From Rhodoferax sp. (lineage in GTDB: Bacteria > Pseudomonadota > Gammaproteobacteria > Burkholderiales > Burkholderiaceae_C): a DNA stretch of 64,000 nucleotides. The notes beneath the pieces are model-generated. The model was not told where the DNA came from, searched no databases, and worked only from the letters and a program-made list of their open reading frames with translations. The DNA lies in NCBI GenBank assembly GCA_024236015.1, contig JACKLK010000001.1:620001-684000 (forward strand), written 5' to 3'. A program made the translations under genes and the position numbers. Of the stretch, positions 18,129 to 27,152 are shown in pieces. The number at the start of each line of letters is the position of its first letter. Within the stretch, counting starts at the first letter, position 1.

Positions 18129-18746
18129 ATGAACCTTCCCCCCCTGACCCAGAAGTTCGTGCTGCATTTCGGCGAGATGGGCAGCCGCTGGGGCATCAAC
18201 CGCACGGTGGGCCAGATCTACGCGATGTTGTACGTGGCGCCCCGGCCGCTCAATGCCGACGAACTCGGCGAGGCGCTGGGTTTCTCCCGATCCAACGTCA
18301 GCATGGGCCTCAAGGAATTGCAGTCCTGGGCGCTGGTGCGGCTGATCCACCAGCCGGGTGACCGGCGGGAGTATTTCCAGGCGCCGGACGATGTCTGGGC
18401 CATCTTCCGCACGCTGGCGGCGGAGCGGCGCAAGCGCGAGATCGACCCGACCTTGTCGATGTTGCGCGACGCATTGATGGAGCAGCCCAGCGTGCCCGAT
18501 GACATCCATGCCCAGGAACGCATGCGCCAGATGCACGCCTTCATCGAGATGATGACGGACTGGCTCGACGACGTGCAGAAGATGGATTCCGAGACGCTGG
18601 CCAGCCTGATGAAGATGGGCGCGCAGGTGCAGAAGCTGCTGGAGATGAAGGACCGCGTGAAGCAGGCATTCGTCCCCGCGACCCGGATGCCGGCCGGACC
18701 CGCCATTGCCGGTGTTGCCAAGCCGCCCGAAGACCCGGGCCACTGA
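18129..18746 (+). CDS. GbsR/MarR-type winged-helix transcriptional regulator
   Basis: 205 residues. The N-terminus FVLHFGEMGSRWGINRTVGQIYAMLY followed by LNADELGEALGFSRSNVSMGLKELQSWALVRLIHQPGDRREYFQA is the GbsR-type winged helix. The C-terminal half is helical. The gene sits 24 bases before cydA on the same strand, so it probably controls that oxidase and itself through the palindrome upstream. The signal (redox, nitric oxide, cyanide or osmolyte) is not evident; no Cys pair is present. Confidence 0.88.
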   Translation: MNLPPLTQKFVLHFGEMGSRWGINRTVGQIYAMLYVAPRPLNADELGEALGFSRSNVSMGLKELQSWALVRLIHQPGDRREYFQAPDDVWAIFRTLAAERRKREIDPTLSMLRDALMEQPSVPDDIHAQERMRQMHAFIEMMTDWLDDVQKMDSETLASLMKMGAQVQKLLEMKDRVKQAFVPATRMPAGPAIAGVAKPPEDPGH

Positions 18747-18770
18747 ACACGAAACACCGAGCAACAGACC

Positions 18771-20141
18771 ATGGACACCTGGGATCCCTTCGTACTGGCG
18801 CGCATCCAGTTTGCCGCCAACATCACCTTCCACATCCTGTTCCCGACCATCAGCATCTCGCTGGCCTGGGCGCTGCTGTTCTTCAAGACGCGTTTCGTCG
18901 CCACCGGGCAGCAACACTGGATGCAGGCCTACCAGTTCTGGGTCAAGGTGTTCGCGCTGACCTTCGCGCTGGGTGTGGTCAGCGGCATCACGATGAGTTT
19001 CCAGTTCGGCACCAACTGGCCGGGCTTCATGAACACGGTCGGTAACGTCGCCGGCCCCTTGCTGGCCTACGAGGTGCTGACCGCGTTTTTCCTCGAGGCC
19101 ACGATGCTGGGCATCATGCTGTTCGGCCGTCCGCGGGTCAGCGAACGGGTGCACACGCTGGCCACCTTGCTGGTGGCCGGCGGCACGACGGCATCGGCGT
19201 TCTGGATTCTCGCGCTCAACTCCTGGATGCACACGCCGGCCGGATTCGAGATGATCGACGGGCAGGCACACGTGACCAGCTGGATGCAGGTCATCTTCAA
19301 TCCCTCGTTCCCGTACCGGCTGACCCACATGCTGATCGCCTCCGGCCTGACGGTGTCCTTCCTGCTCGCCGGCATCAGTGCCTACCGCTGGCTGCGCCAC
19401 GATCGCGGCGCCGAAGTGATGGCCACGCTCAAGGTCGGCATCTACGCGGCGGCGGTGCTGATTCCGCTGCAGATCGTGGTCGGCGACCTGCACGGGCTCA
19501 ACACCCTGGAGCACCAGCCGGCCAAGCTCGCGGCGATGGAAGGCATCTGGCAGACGCAGAAGGGCGCGCCGGCCGTATTGTTCGGCCTGCCTGACGCGCA
19601 GACGCAGTCCAACCGCTACGAGGTGTCGATTCCCAAGCTCGCCTCGTTCTACCTGACGCACGACTGGGATGGCGAGATCCAGGGCATCGCCGCGTTCGGC
19701 GACCAGCATCCGCCCGTGGCACCGGTGTTCTGGGCCTTTCGCATCATGGTGGGCATCGGTCTGCTGATGCTGGTCGTGAGCTGGTTCAATGTGTGGCGGA
19801 TGCGCCGCGGCCGCGCGCTGGCGCCGTGGATGGCGCGCGTGCTGGTGGCGATGACGTTCTCGGGCTGGCTGGCCCTGGTGTCGGGCTGGTACGTGACCGA
19901 GATCGGCCGCCAGCCCTGGCTGGTGCAGGGCGTGCTGACCGCCGCGCAGGCTGCCTCCGCGGTGCCGGCCGCCAACATCGCTTTCACCCTGGTCATGTAT
20001 CTGTTGCTGTATGCGGCGTTGCTGCTGGCCTATGTCCGGGTGATCTTCCACCTGGCGAGCAAGCCCGCCAAGGCGCGGCAGGATCTGGATCCCGCCGGCG
20101 TGGCGCCGCCGCCGACGCGCGAACCGCAAGGAGCCGCATGA
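18771..20141 (+). CDS. cydA: Cytochrome bd-type ubiquinol oxidase subunit I
   Basis: 456 residues. Heme ligands His21 and His186 and the acidic pair Glu101/Glu109 are present, and GWYVTEIGRQPW marks the conserved C-terminal half. The quinol-binding Q loop is of the short type, so this belongs to the cyanide-insensitive oxidase (CioA-like) branch rather than the E. coli CydA branch of about 522 residues. It reduces oxygen to water with quinol electrons in the inner membrane. Its stop overlaps the cydB start (ATGA). Confidence 0.95.
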   Translation: MDTWDPFVLARIQFAANITFHILFPTISISLAWALLFFKTRFVATGQQHWMQAYQFWVKVFALTFALGVVSGITMSFQFGTNWPGFMNTVGNVAGPLLAYEVLTAFFLEATMLGIMLFGRPRVSERVHTLATLLVAGGTTASAFWILALNSWMHTPAGFEMIDGQAHVTSWMQVIFNPSFPYRLTHMLIASGLTVSFLLAGISAYRWLRHDRGAEVMATLKVGIYAAAVLIPLQIVVGDLHGLNTLEHQPAKLAAMEGIWQTQKGAPAVLFGLPDAQTQSNRYEVSIPKLASFYLTHDWDGEIQGIAAFGDQHPPVAPVFWAFRIMVGIGLLMLVVSWFNVWRMRRGRALAPWMARVLVAMTFSGWLALVSGWYVTEIGRQPWLVQGVLTAAQAASAVPAANIAFTLVMYLLLYAALLLAYVRVIFHLASKPAKARQDLDPAGVAPPPTREPQGAA

Positions 20142-21172
20142 TGGAACTGATACCCGACCTGACCCAGCCGGCCGGCTGGTTGCCATTGGCTTTTGCCGGC
20201 GTGATGGCCTTGTCGATGCTGGCCTACGTGATCCTGGACGGATTCGACCTGGGCGTGGGTGTGTTGCTGCGCCATGCCGACGACGGTGCGCAGAAGGACA
20301 CCATGATCGCCAGCATCGGCCCGTTCTGGGACGCCAACGAAACCTGGCTGGTGCTGGGGGTGGGCGTGTTGCTGGTGGCCTTCCCGATGGCCCACGGCGT
20401 GATCCTCGGGCACCTGTACCTGCCGGTGGCCCTGATGCTGGTGGCCCTGACCCTGCGCGGGGTCGCGTTCGACTTCCGGGTCAAGGCGCAGGCCAGCCAC
20501 AAGCATCTGTGGGACGGCGCATTCCACCTGGGTTCGGTGCTGGCCGGCTGGTCGCAGGGCTTCATGCTCGGCGGCCTGATCACCGGGTTCCGCGACGACC
20601 TGTGGAGCCATCTGTTCAGCGCGCTGATCGGCCTGTGCCTGCTGGCGGCCTACCGGCTGCTGGGAGCGGGCTGGCTGATCATCAAGAGCGAAGGGCGTCT
20701 GCAGCGCAAGGCGGTGGATTGGGCCTGGTCCAGTCTGTGGCTGACGGCGCTGGGCATCGCGGCGATTTCCATCGTCACGCCCTGGGTCAGCAGCCGCATC
20801 TTCGACAAGTGGTTTGCTTTCCCCAACTTCATGCTGCTGCTGCCGATTCCGCTGGTCACGCTGGTCCTGTTCGTGCTGATCGCACGCAGCCTGCGGCGCC
20901 TGCCCACGCGGCTGGAGCAGGGCAACGAATACGGCGTCGGCGTGCCGTTCGCCGGCACCATCGGCGTCATGCTGCTGGCGTTCTACGGCCTGGCCTACAG
21001 CCTGTTCCCGTGGCTGGTGATCGATCGCATCACGCTGTGGCAAGGCGCCAGTGCACCGCAGGCGCTGATGGTCATCTTCTACGGCGTGGTGGTCGTGCTG
21101 CCGGTGATCATCGCCTACACCGTGTTTGCCTATCGCGTGTTCTGGGGCAAGTCGACAGCGCTGGAGTATTGA
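20138..21172 (+). CDS. cydB: Cytochrome bd-type ubiquinol oxidase subunit II
   Basis: 344 residues, about nine membrane helices. ILDGFDLGVGVLL and GPFWDANETWLVLGVGVLL are the diagnostic CydB motifs. Two adjacent ATGs (20138, 20141) are possible; the second is better spaced (7 bases) from AAGGAG. It partners CydA. No small CydX-like gene could be found in the following 110 bases. Confidence 0.95.
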   Translation: MMELIPDLTQPAGWLPLAFAGVMALSMLAYVILDGFDLGVGVLLRHADDGAQKDTMIASIGPFWDANETWLVLGVGVLLVAFPMAHGVILGHLYLPVALMLVALTLRGVAFDFRVKAQASHKHLWDGAFHLGSVLAGWSQGFMLGGLITGFRDDLWSHLFSALIGLCLLAAYRLLGAGWLIIKSEGRLQRKAVDWAWSSLWLTALGIAAISIVTPWVSSRIFDKWFAFPNFMLLLPIPLVTLVLFVLIARSLRRLPTRLEQGNEYGVGVPFAGTIGVMLLAFYGLAYSLFPWLVIDRITLWQGASAPQALMVIFYGVVVVLPVIIAYTVFAYRVFWGKSTALEY

Positions 21173-21194
21173 ACACGGCCCTGGCCTGGCGCAT

Positions 21195-21217
21195 GCCCTG
21201 CGCAGTTGCCGCAGGGC
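21195..21217 (+). terminator. Hairpin after cydAB
   Basis: GCCCTGCG cagttgc CGCAGGGC, an 8-bp perfect stem, starts 22 bases after the cydB stop. It is not followed by a T-run, so termination would need Rho. Confidence 0.4.
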
Positions 21218-21285
21218 CACGCCGCATCGACCCTTGTTGATCCGGGCCATGGCGGGCAACCGCGCGCTGTGGCAAGATGTTCTGC

Positions 21286-21576
21286 ATGAGTCAAACCTAC
21301 GGCATCGAGGCCCACGGTCATCACGACCCGGCGCCCCATCGCAAACCGGTCCGCTACGTCGTCGTCATCGATGCCGGCGGCTCGACGGTCGCCATGTTGT
21401 TCCTGGAGTCGCGCGAACGGGTGGCCGAGGTCGACGCCGGCGCGGAAGAGGTCAACTCGATGATCTCCGGCATCCAGCCGGTGATCGGCGCCCTGGGGCC
21501 GGAGTGGAATGCCGCGCTGAGCGGGCACAGCACGCGCGAGCGCGGCGACGCGCGGGTCTACACGCTGGGCGTCTGA
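21286..21576 (+). CDS. Small hypothetical protein
   Basis: 96 residues, soluble. RYVVVIDAGGSTVAMLFLESRERVAEVDAGAEEVNSMISGI suggests a compact beta-alpha fold. ATG 21286 is chosen; an ATG three codons upstream is also in frame. Neither has a strong ribosome site. No family recognised. The gene is about 100 bases after cydB on the same strand. Confidence 0.6.
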   Translation: MSQTYGIEAHGHHDPAPHRKPVRYVVVIDAGGSTVAMLFLESRERVAEVDAGAEEVNSMISGIQPVIGALGPEWNAALSGHSTRERGDARVYTLGV

Positions 21577-21835
21577 GCGCCGTTCGGTCAACCCTGGCAG
21601 CGGTCTTCCAGCACGGCCGTGGTCCCGCCCGACCGGACCGATCGCGCGAGCGCCTGGCACAACGGGCTGGTCGATGTCCGCACGCGGTATGGGGCGGCGA
21701 TGGCGGTTTCCATGTCGAGCTCCGCGGTCGCGCCGTTGTGCGCCTGCGGGTAGCTGCCTGTCCATCCGAATGGTCATCCATGGCAGGCAGGTCACAATGG
21801 GTCGACCATCGTGCACGGGCAAGGGAGGCGAACGA

Positions 21836-22360
21836 ATGGGTGTTTCTTTCGGAATCCGGCCGCAGGCGGACCCGCGTACCCGGGGCATGGGGCTGCGGGC
21901 GACCCTGCTGCTGGCCTTGTCGCTGGTATTGGCCGCCTGCGCCAGCGGCCCGCGCCTGGTCGACCATGGCTTCGGTTTCGATGCGGTCGCCGACAGTCCG
22001 GGCGTGCAGGTGCTGGACTATCGATACGGCCAGTCGCATGCTCCGGGCGCCCGCATGCCGCAATGGGTTCGCGACGACGCCGGTGTGGCCGGAGGCACCC
22101 ACACCCGCGGGCCGATGCCCGTGGGCGAGAGCCTGTATGTACGCTGGCGCATCCGGGCCACCGGTGAAGTCCTCGAAGACACGGTGGATCTGCGCGGCCG
22201 GCTGCCGGGCGACATGGCGGGCCGCGAGATCTATTTCGTCGTCGATCAACGCCAGCTGCGTGTCTACCTGGTCGGTACGCGGGCCCGCGGGGCGGGAGAT
22301 GCCGGCATCGGGCCGGCGAAGTTCCGGCTGCGCGAGATCGAGCGCATCTACCCGCCCTGA
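21836..22360 (+). CDS. Lipoprotein preceding a Tle1-like lipase
   Basis: 174 residues. A signal peptide ends in LLALSLVLAAC, a clear lipobox, so the mature protein would be lipidated and face the periplasm. The rest is beta-rich with no known domain (SLYVRWRIRATGEVLEDTVDLRG). GGGAGG sits at a good distance from ATG 21836. The next gene, 46 bases downstream, encodes a lipase-like protein of the DUF2235/Tle1 type; lipoprotein immunity partners are common for such effectors. That pairing is inference. Confidence 0.8.
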   Translation: MGVSFGIRPQADPRTRGMGLRATLLLALSLVLAACASGPRLVDHGFGFDAVADSPGVQVLDYRYGQSHAPGARMPQWVRDDAGVAGGTHTRGPMPVGESLYVRWRIRATGEVLEDTVDLRGRLPGDMAGREIYFVVDQRQLRVYLVGTRARGAGDAGIGPAKFRLREIERIYPP

Positions 22361-22406
22361 GAACCGCGTTCGCATCGTCAATCCAACCACGCCAGGAGTC
22401 GCCGCC

Positions 22407-23414
22407 ATGCCGAAATCACACGACTTGCCGTTCGAGGCCAGCATCGTTGCCGAGCTCAACGACAGGGAGATCGCCGACACGCAGGCCGCCTGCGCCGCGT
22501 TCGCGGCGCCGGGCGCGGCCACGGTGGCTCCCGGTCAGTTCGTGTTCTTCGGGGCGTTCGACGGAACCAACAACGACAAGGCCAACCTGCCCTTGTCCTG
22601 CACGCCGCAGCAGACCAACGTGGCGCAATTGTTCGAACAGGTCGACAGCCAGCGCGATCCCCACCCGGGCACGCCCAATCCGCAACTCAAGACCGGTTAT
22701 TTCGCCGGCGTGGGTACGGGCGCCGAACGCGGCGGTTTCGATGCCCGCTCGAGCAACCCGACGCCGTATATCGAGGCCACGGCCGAAGCCGCCTACGAGG
22801 CGTTTGCCGGCGAGGCCGACAGCTGGCTGGCGGGGCCGCACACGCCGCTGCTCGACGACGTCACCGTTGCCCTGACCGGCTTCAGCCGGGGGGCGGCGAC
22901 GGCCGTCGCATTTGCCCGCCTGGTGAACGATCGGGGCCTGGTGTTCGGTGGGCGGACCCTGATACCGCCCGGACTGGTGCGTGTGGCGGCATTGCTGCTG
23001 CTCGATCCGGTGTATACCCACGTCGAACTGGACCTGAACCTGCCAGCCAACGTGACCGGTCATGCGACCGTCGTGCGCGCGCAGCACGAATACCGCTACA
23101 AGTTCCGGGCCGCCGACTACAGCGCGGATGCACGGGTCGACACCGTCGTCGTCCCCGGCAACCACGGCAATGTCGGCGGCATGTACGACAACGGCATCGG
23201 AGCCCTGGTGCTCGAGGGCGCGACCGGGTTTTTCAGGGCCTGCGGCGTGCCGATTGCCGACGTGCCAGCGGCGCGGTGTTTCGATCCCGGCCAGCCCGCT
23301 CGCGTCTACAGCGAGGGCGTCGACCGGTGGGGCAAGCGGATCTGGTCGGAATCCGGCAGGTGGGGTGCCACGCGCCTGACGACCGGCCTCGACAATCGCC
23401 GCCCCCATGGATGA
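22407..23414 (+). CDS. DUF2235/Tle1-like alpha/beta-hydrolase (possible T6SS lipase effector)
   Basis: 335 residues. FFGAFDGTNNDKANLP is the DUF2235/T6SS Tle1 N-terminal motif. The nucleophile elbow is GFSRGA (Ser160), a likely acid is Asp200 in LLLLDPVY, and the His is in PGNHGNVGGMYDNGIG (His253). Family members are phospholipases or related esterases, several delivered by type VI secretion. No signal peptide is present, consistent with a secreted-by-apparatus effector. No other T6SS gene is visible in the window. Confidence 0.85.
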   Translation: MPKSHDLPFEASIVAELNDREIADTQAACAAFAAPGAATVAPGQFVFFGAFDGTNNDKANLPLSCTPQQTNVAQLFEQVDSQRDPHPGTPNPQLKTGYFAGVGTGAERGGFDARSSNPTPYIEATAEAAYEAFAGEADSWLAGPHTPLLDDVTVALTGFSRGAATAVAFARLVNDRGLVFGGRTLIPPGLVRVAALLLLDPVYTHVELDLNLPANVTGHATVVRAQHEYRYKFRAADYSADARVDTVVVPGNHGNVGGMYDNGIGALVLEGATGFFRACGVPIADVPAARCFDPGQPARVYSEGVDRWGKRIWSESGRWGATRLTTGLDNRRPHG

Positions 23415-23466
23415 CGGCCGCCGAAGCGGCCCGCCCGCGTGCGGATGCAGGCATGCCGGCCCAGCA

Positions 23467-23775
23467 TCAGGGGTGGTGGGCGCAGGGCTCCCAAGGCAAG
23501 ACCTCGCATCCGCAATGCGGCAACACCGTGACCGATTGGGTGACGGTGCCGGCTGCCGACGCACCCGCCACGCGCGCCGGCCGTTGCCGGTTCGCGGACG
23601 CAGCGTTGGCCGCCAGCGTGTCGGCACCGGCGGGAATCCAGCGCTGGAAGGGCGTCAGGTCCGCAACGTCCTGGATGTACCAGGTCTTCCTGGCCGAGTC
23701 CCAGCGTGCGCCCAGGGCCTTGGCAGCGTCCTTTTCCGCGAACGGTGTCACGAGGTTGATTCTCATGCCGGGCAT
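23467..23775 (-). CDS. DUF5710-domain small protein
   Basis: 102 residues from ATG 23775 (an ATG three codons in is also possible). RINLVTPFAEKDAAKALGARWDSARKTWYI is the DUF5710 motif, a small DNA-associated-looking domain found at the ends of plasmid and phage primase-like proteins and alone. The C-terminal tail ends CGCEVLPWEPCAHHP, a cluster of Cys and His that may bind metal. It converges on the lipase gene. Confidence 0.78.
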   Translation of the reverse strand: MPGMRINLVTPFAEKDAAKALGARWDSARKTWYIQDVADLTPFQRWIPAGADTLAANAASANRQRPARVAGASAAGTVTQSVTVLPHCGCEVLPWEPCAHHP

Positions 23776-23889
23776 TATCCGTTGCCGGCAGGGACGATGG
23801 AGCCGCCAGTGCGCGACCAAGTGCCAGGACCATGGAGCTCACAGGGTCGTTGCGTCCCGTGCGCCGCGCCGGTGCCTGTGCTAAAACCG

Positions 23890-23905
23890 ACAGGCTGTGG
23901 CCTGT
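23890..23905. promoter_or_regulatory. Perfect palindrome upstream of the peroxiredoxin gene
   Basis: ACAGGC tgtg GCCTGT lies 49 bases before the peroxiredoxin start. It is symmetric enough for a dimeric regulator, but it does not match the OxyR ATAG-N7-CTAT pattern. Confidence 0.3.
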
Positions 23906-23953
23906 GCCATGCAGCCCGACAGCCTTGTTGAACCACTACCAGGGAATAACACC

Positions 23954-24610
23954 ATGTCCATTCGCATCAACGATATCGCGCCGGATTTCACCGTCGAGTC
24001 CACCGCCGGAAAGCTGAACCTGCATCAGTGGATCGGCAGTGGTTATGCCATCCTGTTCTCGCACCCGAAGGATTTCACGCCGGTGTGCACGACCGAGTTC
24101 GGCGCCGTCGCCCAACTGGCGCCGGAGTTCGCCAAGCGCAACACCAAGGTGCTGGGGGTGTCGGTCGACAACGTCGAAGAACACAAGAAGTGGAAACGCG
24201 ACATCGAGAGTTTTGCCGGTTCGCCGGCCGACTTTCCGATCATCGACGACACCTCGCTGCATGTCTCCAAGCTGTACGACATGCTGCCGGCCGATGCCTA
24301 TCTGCCCGACGGGCGCACGCCCGCCGACAGTGCCACCGTGCGCACCGTGTTCATCATCGGCCCGGACAAGAAGGTGCGCCTGACCATGTCGTACCCGATG
24401 TCGGTGGGCCGCAATTTCGCGGAGATCCTGCGTGCGCTGGACGCCGTGCAGGCCACGGACGGGGTACCGATCGCCACGCCGGCGAACTGGGTGCCCGGCC
24501 AGGACGTCATCGTCGCGCTGAGCCTCAACGACGCGCAGGCCAAGGAGAAGTTCGGCGAGATCGACGTGAAGCTGCCGTACCTGCGGTTCGCGAAGGCCCC
24601 GAAGAAGTAG
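23954..24610 (+). CDS. 1-Cys peroxiredoxin (Prx6 type)
   Basis: 218 residues. HPKDFTPVCTTEFG contains the peroxidatic Cys45. The long C-terminal dimerisation part (MSYPMSVGRNFAEILRALDAVQ, then TPANWVPGQDVIV) is specific to the Prx6 subfamily, and no resolving Cys is seen at the 2-Cys positions. It reduces hydroperoxides with an external thiol. It stands alone, with AGGGAA before ATG 23954. Confidence 0.94.
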   Translation: MSIRINDIAPDFTVESTAGKLNLHQWIGSGYAILFSHPKDFTPVCTTEFGAVAQLAPEFAKRNTKVLGVSVDNVEEHKKWKRDIESFAGSPADFPIIDDTSLHVSKLYDMLPADAYLPDGRTPADSATVRTVFIIGPDKKVRLTMSYPMSVGRNFAEILRALDAVQATDGVPIATPANWVPGQDVIVALSLNDAQAKEKFGEIDVKLPYLRFAKAPKK

Positions 24611-24673
24611 GCGAACGACGAGTCGCAGACGCCAGGGCGGCGGAGCCCGCCATGGGCACCGCGGCCTGGGACC

Positions 24674-25243
24674 TCAGTGTGCGAACGCCTGCGCCGGAAC
24701 CGCGACCAGGTCTCCGTCGGCGCCCGGCGTTCGCCACAACAGGCGCAGCGTCCAGGTGATCCGGCGTTCGAAGAAATCGACCGCAATCGGGTACCAGCCG
24801 GGTGTGGCGACCTCCATCGTGCCGAGGTCGGAGAACTGGTCGTCGTGCACACCCGGATCCTCGACGATCATCTTGCCGTCGATCGTCAGCCGCACGCCGT
24901 CGTTCGATTCGAATGCGAACTTGTAGGCGCCCGCCTTGTCGAGGTGGATGAAGCCCGTGATGCGCGCCATGACGCCGTCGTCGGCCTTGCTGGTCAGCAC
25001 CTTGTCGGTGCCGCCATAGAAGTCCAGGTTGGCCAGCGGTGCGCCCGGTTCGCATTCGAGGCTCTTGTGCCAGGTCGCGATCTCGTCGACATGCCGGATG
25101 AACTTGTACATGTAGCAGACCGCCAGGCCCGGCTTGCGCGCGGCACCGGTCGCGGATGCCTGGGCACTGGCGCCCGGGGTCCAGGCCAGCAGCAGGCTGC
25201 CTGCCACGAGGGCACAGGCACCAAAGGTTCTCAGATTGCGCAT
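24674..25243 (-). CDS. Secreted PA14-domain protein
   Basis: 189 residues. The signal peptide (MRNLRTFGACALVAGSLLLA...GASA) is followed by a PA14-type beta-barrel: TGFIHLDKAGAYKFAFESND, then GVRLTIDGKMIVEDPGVH, and GWYPIAVDFFERRITWTLRL. PA14 domains bind carbohydrate or act as adhesion/propeptide modules. The pattern CYMYKF...CEP at the N-terminus may form a disulfide. GAGGAAACC precedes ATG 25243. Confidence 0.82.
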   Translation of the reverse strand: MRNLRTFGACALVAGSLLLAWTPGASAQASATGAARKPGLAVCYMYKFIRHVDEIATWHKSLECEPGAPLANLDFYGGTDKVLTSKADDGVMARITGFIHLDKAGAYKFAFESNDGVRLTIDGKMIVEDPGVHDDQFSDLGTMEVATPGWYPIAVDFFERRITWTLRLLWRTPGADGDLVAVPAQAFAH

Positions 25244-25373
25244 GGTTTCCTCAGGGAAGGAGTGGCGACGGCAGGCCGGGACTTGGCCGACTGCGCTCAA
25301 GCAGGGTCAGCCACGGCCCGTTGGTCGTAGCATACACGGGCCATGGCGTGCCGGCGGCAAGCGGCAACACCGG

Positions 25374-25853
25374 TCATTGCGGCCGTGCGAAGCCCGATTC
25401 GACCCAGGCCAGGGCACTGCGCGCATTGAGCGTGAAGGCTGGTGACACGGCGACCTGGGCCAACGGCTCTCCGAACGCGTCTTCGGCCACCAGCGATGCC
25501 GTGGCGCCGTCGTCGTCCGGCACGATGGCCATGGCGACGCGGATGCGGCGACCGTCGACGGTCACGGTGACGTTGCGATGGAGCCGGGCGTGCAGTTGCT
25601 GCTCGTGCCGGCGCAGGATCTCGTTGGCGGTCTTGACCAGCGTATGGAAGGCCGTCACGTCGAGCGGCTTGGGGTTTTTCTTGTCGCGCCCCATGGTCCA
25701 GGGGCCGACGAGGGCGGGCTCCGACTCGCTGTGCAGCGTCATGGAGACCGCCCAGCCGTCGTCGTCTTCGTTCTTGATCACGCGTGCGATCCAGCGCTCG
25801 TCGCTCCAGACGCGGTCTTCGTGGATGGGCTCGGGGATGTTGTCGTCGGTCAT
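25374..25853 (-). CDS. Unassigned protein, last gene of the J-domain operon
   Basis: 159 residues, soluble. It starts MTDDNIPEPIHEDRVWSDERW and has RRHEQQLHARLHRNVTVTVDG followed by beta strands (IRVAMAIVPDDDGATASL). Its ATG overlaps the upstream stop (ATGA), so it should be translated with the 429-residue protein. No family recognised. Confidence 0.75.
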   Translation of the reverse strand: MTDDNIPEPIHEDRVWSDERWIARVIKNEDDDGWAVSMTLHSESEPALVGPWTMGRDKKNPKPLDVTAFHTLVKTANEILRRHEQQLHARLHRNVTVTVDGRRIRVAMAIVPDDDGATASLVAEDAFGEPLAQVAVSPAFTLNARSALAWVESGFARPQ

Positions 25854-27139
25854 CGGCGTGTGGCTGTGGTTGTGGCGGCGACGTTGCATTCGCGTCGCAA
25901 CAAGGCCATTGCATCCTGCTGCGCATACGGCTTGTCGCTGCGCAGCAGTGGCTCGGCCTCCCGCGCGAAGACGTCCCACAGGTGCAGGTAGTCGTCCTGC
26001 AGCGCCACCGGCGCATGCTGGCGGATGAACTGGCGCGGGAGTTCCGGATCCAGGCCGGACTTGCGGACCTTGCGTACCAGGCTGGCGGCCGCGGCCGGCG
26101 TCAGCAAGGTGGCGTGGCTGCTGCCGGCGGCGATACGCAGTAACAAGGTCAGCAGCGAACTGTCGTCCTGGTGGCCGCCGGTGGCCTTGTCCCAGGCGGC
26201 GGAGTTCTGCCGCTCGAATTCCTCGACCTGCGCCAGCGCATCCTCGTCCCAGAAATAACGCCCGATGAAGGCCGGCGTCTGCGTGAACAGGCGCCGAATC
26301 GGCAGGGCCGGGTCGCAGATCCGCGGCAGGTCGTGCAGCACGGATTGGCGTACCGATTCCACCACCTCCCGCAATGACGCAGGCAGCTTGGCTGGCACGG
26401 GAATGGCGACGGCGGCGTCGGCCGCCGCGCGTGCGGATGCACGGCCGGACGACTTGCGCAGTGCCGCGACCTGCCTTTCGAAGGCGGGCCAGTCCGGCAT
26501 GGTGCGCGGTTGCCTGCCGGCGCCCATGAGCAGCGCGGTGCGGATGACGGCTTCCGCATCGGCACCCGCGTCGGCCAGTGCGTCCGCATCCATGCCCAGG
26601 CTGGCGGCCATCCAGCGCGCCGCATCGACCACCTGGCCGACGTGCAGGCGTTGCGCACGTTCGGCCCGGTACTCGTCCAGGGTGCGCAACGACCACTTGG
26701 CCAGCAGCGGGATGTGTTCGTCGCGAAAGCCCGGCGCCTCCTGCATGCCGAAGTGGCTGCTGCGCGGCATGCCGATTAAGGCCTTGAGCATGTCGGCTCC
26801 GCCCTTGGAACGCGACAGCAGGGAGTGGTCGCGCAGGGACTGCGCGGCGCGGTCCAGGTCGGCATCGCAGCTGTCTTCGAGGTACAGGCTGATCAGGTTG
26901 ACCATGCGGTCCCGCGCCAGTTCGAGCTCGGGACGCAGGAACTCGGTGCCGAAATAACGCGCGATCTGCACGATGCCCTTGGGTGCCTCCTGGCGCATCG
27001 TGTCCAGTCGCTCCGCGGGGATGATGCCGTGGCGCACGCCGTGCTGCAGCGCCTTCTCGAAGAAGGGGCGGTGGTCGAACAGCGCGACGGACTGGGTGGC
27101 GGATTCGGCCTGGTTCGGCGGCATGGTGATGGATGGCAT
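25850..27139 (-). CDS. Unassigned 429-residue helical protein of the J-domain operon
   Basis: 429 residues, largely helical, no signal peptide or membrane span. The N-terminal part FFEKALQHGVRHGIIPAERL and GIVQIARYFGTEFLRPELELARDRMV look like tandem helical repeats. The middle is Ala-rich. Cys is rare. ATG 27139 or 27124 may start it; the first is used. It overlaps the next gene by four bases and follows the 249-residue protein by 13. No family recognised. Confidence 0.8.
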   Translation of the reverse strand: MPSITMPPNQAESATQSVALFDHRPFFEKALQHGVRHGIIPAERLDTMRQEAPKGIVQIARYFGTEFLRPELELARDRMVNLISLYLEDSCDADLDRAAQSLRDHSLLSRSKGGADMLKALIGMPRSSHFGMQEAPGFRDEHIPLLAKWSLRTLDEYRAERAQRLHVGQVVDAARWMAASLGMDADALADAGADAEAVIRTALLMGAGRQPRTMPDWPAFERQVAALRKSSGRASARAAADAAVAIPVPAKLPASLREVVESVRQSVLHDLPRICDPALPIRRLFTQTPAFIGRYFWDEDALAQVEEFERQNSAAWDKATGGHQDDSSLLTLLLRIAAGSSHATLLTPAAAASLVRKVRKSGLDPELPRQFIRQHAPVALQDDYLHLWDVFAREAEPLLRSDKPYAQQDAMALLRRECNVAATTTATRR

Positions 27140-27152
27140 CGATCGCCGCCGC

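Noticed and set aside
21173..21285. cydX-like small gene after cydB
   Set aside because: No short hydrophobic frame with a ribosome site occurs in the gap; only a GC hairpin is present.
23407..23931. Plus-strand frame of 174 codons after the lipase gene
   Set aside because: It is antisense to the DUF5710 gene, whose minus-strand frame has a recognisable domain; the plus frame has none.
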